Of a stretch of DNA of 16,100 nucleotides, positions 6,596-12,346 are shown piece after piece; positions within the stretch are counted from its first letter, which is position 1, and each line of letters opens with the position of its first letter. The notes under the pieces are model-generated. The model was not told where the DNA came from. It did no database searches and saw only the letters and a list, made by a program, of their open reading frames with translations. Source of the stretch: Methanobacteriota archaeon (GTDB lineage: Archaea; Thermoplasmatota; Poseidoniia; Poseidoniales; Poseidoniaceae). Where the stretch lies: positions 7,977-24,076 of the forward strand of contig PADF01000015.1 of assembly GCA_002702945.1 (NCBI GenBank), read 5' to 3'. The position numbers were made by a program, and so were the translations under genes.

Positions 6596-7304
6596 GATAA
6601 CGATACTTATTTATGTACCGGGCATTTTCAAGAATCCATTTATTTTCAGGATCATCTGGATGACTAAGAATCTTTATTTTATTTTTAACCTTAAGTAACT
6701 TATATTGACTTAAATCCGGATATCCGGAGCTAGTTACACTATCCTTTGCAGCAAATACTGGATCATCACTTTCTAGTTTCTCTGTAAATAGTTTATATCC
6801 AAGCTTTGCTTCAGATTCTTTCATTGAAAAATTAACGTCATAGTTAAAGAAGCATCTCTCACAGTTCATTGCTCGAGGTCTTGATGTATCGAAAATCTCT
6901 CTCGTAAAATCAACTAAGTCTTTATTATCCGTTAAGATCATCCCTCCTCTAAGATTTCCATGATGATCAGTGATAGATAACGGTTTTTCTCTACCAAACG
7001 ATAAACACATAACAGATCCTGGAATGTACATGTTTTGGGTTAGAGTCTTTGCACAGTCATATATTGTAGTTGGATCAATCTTATACATACCGTCCCAAAA
7101 TATATCATCAAACTCGACTTTTGTTTTGGAAAATAGCGAATACGTATAAACAGAGATAAACGTTTGCTTTGGTAAGACAATCTTGTCTGGCTTAAAAAAC
7201 CGTAAACTTGAATATATACCTGATGTACAACTATCTAGTGCTACAGTATAAGGAGCTCCTGTATACTCAGCTATTGCTTTTTCAAATTGTTCTATAATCG
7301 ACAT
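6588..7304 (-). CDS. Short DegT/DnrJ/EryC1/StrS-type PLP aminotransferase-like protein
   Basis: DegT-family enzymes transaminate keto sugars on nucleotide carriers. Here IIEQFEKAIAEYTGAPYTVA (3-22) and LDSCTSGIYSSLRF match the family's start 'FExxfAeytGxkxavavnSgTxAL'. PKQTFISVYTYS matches the 'PxxTFxAtxxa' strand. IYDCAKTL (81-88) corresponds to the 'viEDaAqa' segment, with D83 able to contact the pyridine nitrogen. LSFGREKPLS (101-110) holds the presumed Schiff-base lysine K107, followed by GNLRGGMILTDN in place of 'GEGGaivTnd'. At 238 residues it is far shorter than the usual 360-400: a segment of about 40 residues between DPTT and YDCAK and most of the C-terminal domain are missing. The ATG overlaps the preceding stop as TAATG with AGGA only 2 bases upstream, suggesting coupled translation. 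It may be a minimal active enzyme, a PLP protein with another role, or a degenerate copy. Confidence 0.82.
   Translation of the reverse strand: MSIIEQFEKAIAEYTGAPYTVALDSCTSGIYSSLRFFKPDKIVLPKQTFISVYTYSLFSKTKVEFDDIFWDGMYKIDPTTIYDCAKTLTQNMYIPGSVMCLSFGREKPLSITDHHGNLRGGMILTDNKDLVDFTREIFDTSRPRAMNCERCFFNYDVNFSMKESEAKLGYKLFTEKLESDDPVFAAKDSVTSSGYPDLSQYKLLKVKNKIKILSHPDDPENKWILENARYINKYRYLD
6608..6615 (-). promoter_or_regulatory. Late-promoter-like octamer CATAAATA inside the aminotransferase 3' end
   Basis: Minus-strand CATAAATA matches NATAAATA and ends 12 bases before the TTG of the oxygenase. It lies within the aminotransferase coding sequence (the codons for its final Ile-Asn-Lys stretch). It is the only internal promoter candidate placed ahead of a gene start in the enzyme block, and would allow separate late transcription of the last four enzymes. 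Similar octamers occur by chance inside genes here, so confidence is low. Confidence 0.3.
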
Positions 7305-8179
7305 TATCCTACAAAATGCGGTGGTGGATATAGTAACGCAGGCCAGAAATGAGCAATATCCCCAACGCTCTTAAATTGATTTACATCTACATCGTCTATT
7401 GCGCCATTAACTAACTCAATAGCCGTTTCTATCTCTTCAACTTCTTCTGGGTCAGTTGTATCAATTAATTCTGTATTAAGATCCTTAATATTTTGATCAA
7501 TATGCCATTGTAATATTTCTTTCCAGATATTCCACGCGGCTGAAACATCAACAATATCCGTCATCTCATTAAGATGACCATAAATTTCAGATTCAGGTAT
7601 TAAATTGATAGTTTTAGGGTTTAGTTGCCTTGTTACATTAAATTTATCTTCTAAATCTAGAATACGAACTAATAGCTTTTCTGACGATATATTATGTGTA
7701 ATATGTAAGGTACATAGCTGCCAAACATAGTCTTGTACCTCAACTTCTGTTTCATGTGTACATCTATACCCGGTTTCCAGCAATAACAACATCTTAAGAT
7801 CGTCAGGTGTCATGTCCGCGTACTCTTTAAGTTCATCTACAATCTCATCATCTACCATCTTCTTAATAATAGATATGAAACTTTTAAGCTCTGATAAAAC
7901 TTTCTCGTCATTATCATCTATATTAAAAATATCCTCAGGTGAATGTTGAAGACTTTCCCAGTGAATTCTTTTGATATCTTGTATTGGAACTGTTATCCAT
8001 TTGTCATTGATTACATCATACAAGTTAAATGCTCGTGGCAGATCTTGTTGTACAGTGTTTGGTATCAATCCTTTATGTAAAGTAACATAGGATTTATTCT
8101 CCATAAACACATTATCCTTCCATACAATAGAAGCAACGCATTTACTAAAATTCCTAACCAATTTTTCGTATAACGTCAT
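7304..8179 (-). CDS. Unrecognised 291-residue protein between fibre and enzyme genes
   Basis: I do not recognise this family. The first 80 residues look like a small beta domain (for example NDKWITVPIQDIKRIHWESL). Residues 85-270 are acidic and mainly helical, with long runs such as VLSELKSFISIIKKMVDDEI and a late strongly acidic stretch, TDPEEVEEIETAIELVNGA. The C-terminus is conspicuously aromatic and proline-rich: AHFWPALLYPPPHFVG. No transmembrane helix, nucleotide-binding motif or catalytic pattern is seen. The ATG overlaps the preceding stop as ATGA (8176-8179) and has a good Shine-Dalgarno AAAGGA. The gene ends in TAATG, sharing one base with the aminotransferase. The position suggests a tail-associated protein, an assembly chaperone or an accessory to the enzyme block; none can be preferred from sequence alone. 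Confidence 0.75.
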   Translation of the reverse strand: MTLYEKLVRNFSKCVASIVWKDNVFMENKSYVTLHKGLIPNTVQQDLPRAFNLYDVINDKWITVPIQDIKRIHWESLQHSPEDIFNIDDNDEKVLSELKSFISIIKKMVDDEIVDELKEYADMTPDDLKMLLLLETGYRCTHETEVEVQDYVWQLCTLHITHNISSEKLLVRILDLEDKFNVTRQLNPKTINLIPESEIYGHLNEMTDIVDVSAAWNIWKEILQWHIDQNIKDLNTELIDTTDPEEVEEIETAIELVNGAIDDVDVNQFKSVGDIAHFWPALLYPPPHFVG

Positions 8180-8919
8180 AGGGTTCCTTTATATCCAACT
8201 GTATTAATCGTCCAGTATCTCGTTTGATCTAATTCATCAGTATATTGCTTGTCATAATGGTACCAGTTCCAACCAGCATAGGGAGGATTTACCTGAGCAG
8301 AGACAGATGAACCTTCGTTAATTCTAACCTTATGCATTAACCAAGCGCCAGTGTTAGTATCTCTTATATAGCAATTTATTAAGTCGTAACCATGCTCATG
8401 ATAGTCTACACTATCTACATCTCCTGTACCATATTGACCTCCAGATCCATACACCCTACCTAGATTGCCACTATTCAGAACTGTTGTCCAGGAGCCTATT
8501 GATGGCGGGAGATTATCAGAATCGTCATTACTACCATATCCTCCGCCATCAACTGCATAAAAGTCAACTCCAAATGCACTTAAAGAGTCACGCACTAAGC
8601 TGTCCTCGGAAACTACAACTTGTACATGAGCATCATTTCTATGACCATAATGACCGTCGTACGTTTCGCTTGTGCCTAGAAAATCCGCTTCAAGTATTTG
8701 AGCTTTATAAAACTCACTAAATTTTACGTCGCTTTGACCTGTACCGGTTGCATCGGATTCTGTTATATGCGCATTTGTGTAAAACCAGTCATGAAGATCT
8801 CGAATTGATGTATTGGATTCAGTAGAGTTAACAGTTGCGGCATTTGACTCGTTTTTGAGGGTGTTTATATCACTTGCTTTAACCGGTACACCTGATAACG
8901 GTATATAATTATTCGCCAT
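8176..8919 (-). CDS. Small phage tail/virion protein with SEFY motif
   Basis: This 247-residue protein has an N-terminal pattern I recognise from small phage virion proteins: IPLSGVPVKASDINTLKN (6-23), then SIRDLHDW, then SDVKFSEFYKAQ (63-74), matching 'i.asdIn.e….s…l.ls.fyGa'. After this module comes a Gly/Asp/Tyr/Ser-rich beta region (AVDGGGYGSNDDSDN; YGSGGQYGTGDVDS) with several aromatic residues (PPYAGWNWYHYDKQY). No enzyme motif, signal peptide or membrane segment is present. The ATG is supported by a strong GGAGGG ribosome-binding site with a 5-base spacer, and overlaps the S74 fibre gene by 11 bases. Tight coupling to the fibre gene suggests the two products act together at the tail tip, for instance as fibre and receptor-binding partner (inference). 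Confidence 0.8.
   Translation of the reverse strand: MANNYIPLSGVPVKASDINTLKNESNAATVNSTESNTSIRDLHDWFYTNAHITESDATGTGQSDVKFSEFYKAQILEADFLGTSETYDGHYGHRNDAHVQVVVSEDSLVRDSLSAFGVDFYAVDGGGYGSNDDSDNLPPSIGSWTTVLNSGNLGRVYGSGGQYGTGDVDSVDYHEHGYDLINCYIRDTNTGAWLMHKVRINEGSSVSAQVNPPYAGWNWYHYDKQYTDELDQTRYWTINTVGYKGTL
8185..8190 (-). promoter_or_regulatory. Shine-Dalgarno AAAGGA for the 291-aa gene
   Basis: Minus-strand AAAGGA lies 5 bases (ACCCT) before the ATG at 8177-8179 and supports that start. It lies inside the end of the preceding gene, so translation is likely coupled. Confidence 0.6.
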
Positions 8920-9844
8920 CGTTACCCTCCAACTGTTTTACACGAGCAGACAGATCTTTAATACATTCAATCAATAACGGAACTAGCTGATTGTAATCTA
9001 CTGCTTTGTAACCAGTTGGCCGAGTTTCTACGGCTTGAGGTAAGACCTGTTCTACTTCTTGTGCGACAACACCATATTGCACACCGGTTTTGTTGCCGGA
9101 ATATAAATTCTCTGCAGCTTCGTTCCATTCAAATACATAACCGGTAAGCTCGGAGATTTTCTCTAACGGTCTACTAATCGGCTCTAAATCTTTCTTAAGA
9201 TTTTCGTCAGATGTTGAGAACGCTGTAATATCATCTGTTGCAAATATAGCTCCTTGTGAACTAATAGATCCAACTACAGTGAATTGTGAACTTGACGTGG
9301 CAGGTTCCATACCAATACCAACTTTTCCGTTATTGTCAATAATCATTCGCTGACTACCGGCGGTATCAAATCTTAACTTATCCTCATCTGTAGACTCTTC
9401 AGCTTGAATTTTTGTATCTTGATCAACATCAATTACACCACCTAAACCAGTCCACGAACTTTCACCGTAACCTTCAAATTGAGAGTTTGTTTCATTATAC
9501 CGTATCATTCCCATTACTGGAGAAGGTCTTTCAGCTGTTGTACCAACAGGAATAGAAATAGCATCAGTTGCAGATAGAACAAGAGTAACAGTTGGTGCAG
9601 TTGTGTTACCTATTGCAACTTTTGCAGCAGTAGTTTTTGGTGTAATTGTGTTTCCTGCGGAGTTCCAAAATACTCTCGTATCACCAATATATGAACCAAC
9701 CTCATCTAACGTAAGTTTTACAGATGAAAGAGATGGGCCTGATGTAGCAGTACCAATTGTACCATACACTAGATCTGAACCGGATAGAGCATATGTTGCA
9801 TTCTTTCCGGACAGCGCGCTTAATCTTACTAATTGATATGACAT
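8909..9844 (-). CDS. Phage tail fibre with C-terminal peptidase S74 intramolecular chaperone
   Basis: The 311-residue fibre has three parts. Residues 1-54 form an attachment-type module (SGSDLVYGTIG, LSSVKLTLDEVGSYI) also found in the 85-aa protein at 1944-2201. The middle carries standard fibre motifs: ISIPVGTTAERPSPVMGMIR (97-116), YNETNSQFEGY (116-126), IDNNGKVGIGMEPA (169-182) and FTVVGSISSQGAIFATDDIT. Residues 210-311 form the S74 domain, which folds the trimer and then cuts itself off: TSDENLKKDLEPI holds the presumed Ser212-Lys dyad, TGVQYGVVAQEVEQVLPQAV (253-272) is the conserved helix, and LIECIKDLSARVKQLEG is the final coiled coil. In this family cleavage occurs just before the catalytic Ser, so the mature fibre would be about 211 residues. 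The ATG follows tandem AATAAATA octamers; no Shine-Dalgarno is visible. Confidence 0.92.
   Translation of the reverse strand: MSYQLVRLSALSGKNATYALSGSDLVYGTIGTATSGPSLSSVKLTLDEVGSYIGDTRVFWNSAGNTITPKTTAAKVAIGNTTAPTVTLVLSATDAISIPVGTTAERPSPVMGMIRYNETNSQFEGYGESSWTGLGGVIDVDQDTKIQAEESTDEDKLRFDTAGSQRMIIDNNGKVGIGMEPATSSSQFTVVGSISSQGAIFATDDITAFSTSDENLKKDLEPISRPLEKISELTGYVFEWNEAAENLYSGNKTGVQYGVVAQEVEQVLPQAVETRPTGYKAVDYNQLVPLLIECIKDLSARVKQLEGNDGE
8925..8930 (-). promoter_or_regulatory. Strong Shine-Dalgarno GGAGGG for the SEFY-motif gene
   Basis: Minus-strand GGAGGG lies 5 bases (TAACG) before the ATG at 8917-8919, within the last codons of the S74 fibre gene (its Leu-Glu-Gly-Asn-Asp-Gly-Glu end). It decides the start of the downstream gene. 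Confidence 0.7.
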
Positions 9845-9849
9845 GGCTA

Positions 9850-9861
9850 TATTTATTTATT
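9850..9861 (-). promoter_or_regulatory. Tandem overlapping late-promoter octamers AATAAATA before the S74 fibre
   Basis: Two AATAAATA octamers overlap on the minus strand (9850-9857 and 9854-9861). The nearer ends 5 bases before the ATG at 9842-9844, and the farther includes part of the upstream TAA stop. The start has no Shine-Dalgarno. Confidence 0.5.
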
Positions 9862-10402
9862 ACGAGCTACTTGAAATAAAAGTACCAGGTGGTACATTAT
9901 ATTCTATTCCAGTTGTTATAAACGTATCACCAATATCAGGCATCATCCCAATATACTCGCGATGTTCACTAGTTATTTTAACAACTCCGTCTCCATCATG
10001 ATCTAAATTATCAGAATACTGCGCAACGTGTTTTACTTTCATATCTTTAATTATTACAGCATAATCGTATTGCAGTGGAAATTTTTCTTTTTCGTACATT
10101 TTCGTGTAATACGCAACACAGTGTTTTAGATTCACGAGATTACGTTCTCGATCAATATTATTCAAAACTTTCGAGGCTACTTCCAAGATCTTAGGTAACC
10201 CTTCTTCAAGATATAGTTTGGAAATAAAAGTATAATGTCTATCAATTAACGGCTTCTTTCTATCCATTAATGTGTATTTGGCTTTCTTACCATCATCAAA
10301 TATGCCGACATACATGAATTGAGTACGTAAGTCAATATCTGGTATATCAACTAATTCTGATATATCACAATCACGTACATTACTGTCAAATTCTATTTCC
10401 AT
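9860..10402 (-). CDS. Unrecognised 180-residue phage protein with EF-hand-like calcium loop
   Basis: I do not recognise the family. The protein is mixed alpha/beta with no membrane segment. Residues 28-60 (MYVGIFDDGKKAKYTLMDRK) look like beta strands. A helical middle (EEGLPKILEVASKVLNNIDRERNLVN, 67-92) is followed by a strand QYDYAVIIKDMKVKHVAQY. Residues 132-146, NLDHDGDGVVKITSE, contain the DxDGDGxV core of EF-hand or dockerin-type calcium loops; the usual 12th-position acidic residue is one place late (S145, E146). It ends in GIEYNVPPGTFISSSS. The ATG shares a base with the previous stop (TAATG), preceded by TATAGATA, and lacks a Shine-Dalgarno. Position between fibre genes suggests a tail or fibre accessory protein, possibly calcium-stabilised (inference). 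Confidence 0.75.
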   Translation of the reverse strand: MEIEFDSNVRDCDISELVDIPDIDLRTQFMYVGIFDDGKKAKYTLMDRKKPLIDRHYTFISKLYLEEGLPKILEVASKVLNNIDRERNLVNLKHCVAYYTKMYEKEKFPLQYDYAVIIKDMKVKHVAQYSDNLDHDGDGVVKITSEHREYIGMMPDIGDTFITTGIEYNVPPGTFISSSS

Positions 10403-10956
10403 TATCTATATTTTACTAATGTTGCGTAATTATATATCCCCCCATAGCAATTGCCCCATTTACTTGCAACTTGATATATGCGCACTTTAAATTCTCCGGG
10501 ACCTACTGGTACAAGATTATCTTTATCGAAATATGAATTATTTGCAGTCCAAAAATTATGCCCTGCAGATCCTACACCGCTCTCCCAAGATCCACAGTCT
10601 GATCTTGAAATATAATTCACACCTGAACCACTAATCCATTTATATGTATAATAATACTCATCACGTGATCTTACTACATATATTAAGCATGCATTTCCAC
10701 CTGTATTAGAATATGTATTTGTTGTACCTTCAGTAGTTATCTCAAACTGCGACGCGCTATAATTACCTGCGTTACAGGTATCTTGACCTCTCATGTGAAA
10801 AACTAATCTGCGCCATTCACCGTTATCGTAAGCATGTGCATCGGATGAATTCTTAATAGTTACAGTAAAGTCGACAGAAGAGCTGGTCTCTCCATGTCTA
10901 TAATTATATGGAGTTTCAATCTGAGAAGCATCTCTTGAATACCGTCTTAAAAGCAT
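10402..10956 (-). CDS. Cys/Tyr-rich 184-residue protein, possible fibre tip or adhesin
   Basis: I do not recognise this family. The product is beta-rich and dense in Tyr, Ser, Asn and Gly, with four cysteines spread through it (MRGQDTCNAGNY, TGGNACLIYVV, SRSDCGSWESG, KWGNCYGGIYNY). Alternating strands such as VDFTVTIKNSS, RRLVFHMRG, ACLIYVVRS and EFKVRIYQVASKW suggest a jelly-roll-like domain. There is no signal peptide. Cysteines this frequent are unusual for the surrounding structural proteins and may bind metal or form disulphides once the particle is outside the cell. It lies immediately downstream of the long GIGT-repeat fibre with a 2-base gap, a usual place for a fibre tip, chaperone or receptor-binding protein in T4-like phages. 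Function remains a guess. The ATG lacks a clear Shine-Dalgarno and follows TATAGATA by 3 bases. Confidence 0.75.
   Translation of the reverse strand: MLLRRYSRDASQIETPYNYRHGETSSSVDFTVTIKNSSDAHAYDNGEWRRLVFHMRGQDTCNAGNYSASQFEITTEGTTNTYSNTGGNACLIYVVRSRDEYYYTYKWISGSGVNYISRSDCGSWESGVGSAGHNFWTANNSYFDKDNLVPVGPGEFKVRIYQVASKWGNCYGGIYNYATLVKYR
10403..10410 (-). promoter_or_regulatory. TATAGATA junction motif directly before the 180-aa gene
   Basis: Minus-strand TATAGATA differs from the late octamer by one base and abuts the ATG with no spacer, encoding the last Tyr-Arg and most of the stop of the upstream gene. The same TATAGATAA occurs at the junctions at 2216-2224 and 10959-10967. Because there is no room for a transcription start, it is more likely a translational or codon-level coincidence than a promoter. 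Confidence 0.25.
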
Positions 10957-10958
10957 GA

Positions 10959-12332
10959 TTATCTATAAAAATAAATTTTAACACCTTTACCAGCGTTGGT
11001 AGATCCTACTGCGCTAAGATCAATCCAAATTGTTTCACCGTCTGCTAATGAAGTGTTTAATAATCCAGAACTCTTATCTCCATAATAAGCCGCCGCAGCA
11101 ACATCAACTGTACCGGAGTGTAATGGTCCGCCTGTCGATATTGCGGAAAGAGATAGAGAGCTTCCTGTTGGAGGATCAGATACTACAGCTCTTATCTTAC
11201 TTAAAGTAAACGCAAACGGTGCTACGAATGTTAGTTTTCGTGAACCTACTTGTGCGTATAAATCTTCCTCTGTTAAAGAAACCATTATTGGTGTAGTAGT
11301 AGCTTGTGTAGCAGCTGTAGTTTGCTCAGTACCATCTGGAAACTTATAGCTATCAGCACTAACAGAGCCTACAACAGTTAAACTTTGTGCTGGAGCAGTA
11401 TGACCAATACCGACGTTACCTGAAGCGTCGATTCGCGCCCGTTCGGTGTTAGCGGTATGGAATGACAGGTGATTTGAACCTTCATCACCAAAAATGTATT
11501 GATGCTCATCTGAGCCGAGATAGATAAACCCGTCATTGTTACTGTCTTCACAACGTATTGAACCTCCAACAACATGAAGCTTTTTAGCTGGCCCAGTAGT
11601 CCCGATACCGACGTTGCCGTCTTTATTAATACGCATCTTCTCTGTTCTAGAGCCGCTGCTATTTCTCGTTGTAAAGAATAACTCTCCTGCATTGTTAGAG
11701 TGATCAACAAATTGCGTACCAACCTGCGCCATAATACTATCTCCACCCTTGAATTGAATAGAGGTAAAATTATTGTTTGTTGTGTCGCTATTTTCAACGA
11801 CTATACCCTCACCAAATTGGCTAGTAATGCTTGTGGTATTATCAGATAATGCTACATGAAGATTGGATGATGGCGCAGTAGTCCCGATGCCAACATTACC
11901 ACCAAAATAATTAATACCTCCAAGAGCACTTAACCCGCCTGATGCGCTTATATTACCTGCAACAGTAAGTTTCTCATCAGCTGAGTTTGTACCTATTCCA
12001 ACATTATTTGTTAAATCATTTGGATGTTGAGTATTTGATGTTACAGACCAATAATCACCTGATAAAACAGTCCAGCTCGAACTTTGTGTTCTTACTGTTG
12101 TATACATCGGATCGTATTTGTCAACAAAATCTGTATAACCAATAGTTCTAGAAGTATCGGCTGCTACAGAAGTATCATAATAAACATGGCTACCAGATAA
12201 ATTGAAATTGCCCATGAACGGTGATGCAGAACTAGCAATAGGATCTACCGCACTATCATGATAACCTGGCGAAGCCGTAGTATGATGCGCTTTTCCATGA
12301 TGCTTACTATGAAATCTTACATTATCGCTCAT
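10959..12332 (-). CDS. Long phage tail fibre with GIGT repeats
   Basis: The 457-residue fibre begins MSDNVRFHSKHHGKAHHTT and SAVDPIASSASPFMGNF, an N-terminal attachment pattern I recall from marine T4-like phage structural proteins. Four beta-structured repeats carry the VGIG motif at about residues 111, 147, 241 and 307. Each is followed by a short alanine-rich turn and a 'LxV(V)G' strand (for example GTTAPSSNLHV, GTTGPAKKLHVVG, HTAPAQSLTVVGSVSADSYK), the usual repeating shaft of phage fibres. EKMRINKDGNVGIG and RARIDASGNVGIG are standard linkers. The last 110 residues (TEEDLYAQVGSRKLTFVAPF through VKIYFYR) form a separate beta domain common at the end of phage fibre proteins. No S74 chaperone is present, unlike the downstream fibre. 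The ATG lies 6 bases after a perfect TATAAATA and has no Shine-Dalgarno. Confidence 0.9.
   Translation of the reverse strand: MSDNVRFHSKHHGKAHHTTASPGYHDSAVDPIASSASPFMGNFNLSGSHVYYDTSVAADTSRTIGYTDFVDKYDPMYTTVRTQSSSWTVLSGDYWSVTSNTQHPNDLTNNVGIGTNSADEKLTVAGNISASGGLSALGGINYFGGNVGIGTTAPSSNLHVALSDNTTSITSQFGEGIVVENSDTTNNNFTSIQFKGGDSIMAQVGTQFVDHSNNAGELFFTTRNSSGSRTEKMRINKDGNVGIGTTGPAKKLHVVGGSIRCEDSNNDGFIYLGSDEHQYIFGDEGSNHLSFHTANTERARIDASGNVGIGHTAPAQSLTVVGSVSADSYKFPDGTEQTTAATQATTTPIMVSLTEEDLYAQVGSRKLTFVAPFAFTLSKIRAVVSDPPTGSSLSLSAISTGGPLHSGTVDVAAAAYYGDKSSGLLNTSLADGETIWIDLSAVGSTNAGKGVKIYFYR
10960..10967 (-). promoter_or_regulatory. TATAGATA junction motif before the Cys/Tyr-rich gene
   Basis: Minus-strand TATAGATA, one mismatch to TATAAATA, overlaps the Tyr-Arg-stop end of the long fibre gene and ends 3 bases before the next ATG. 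It is part of the recurrent stop/octamer/start arrangement; promoter activity is uncertain. Confidence 0.25.
11594..11900 (-). repeat. Imperfect repeats within the fibre shaft coding sequence
   Basis: The GIGT shaft units are similar at DNA level. Plus-strand copies CAGTAGTCCCGATACCGACG (from 11594) and CAGTAGTCCCGATGCCAACA (from 11876) are nearly identical. Weaker copies lie near 11395 and 11985, and inside the S74 fibre near 9308. Such repeats can promote recombination within and between fibre genes. Confidence 0.6.
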
Positions 12333-12338
12333 TTTATA

Positions 12339-12346
12339 TATTTATA
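12339..12346 (-). promoter_or_regulatory. Perfect T4-type late promoter octamer TATAAATA
   Basis: Minus-strand TATAAATA is an exact late consensus match. It contains the TAA stop of the upstream propeller-like gene and ends 6 bases (TATAAA) before the ATG of the long fibre gene. The geometry is identical to the site at 3071-3078. Confidence 0.6.

Noticed and set aside
11378..11797. Second minus-strand frame of 139 codons inside the long fibre gene
   Set aside because: It is an out-of-frame reading of the repeat shaft; its translation has no fibre motifs, while the fibre frame matches known repeats throughout.
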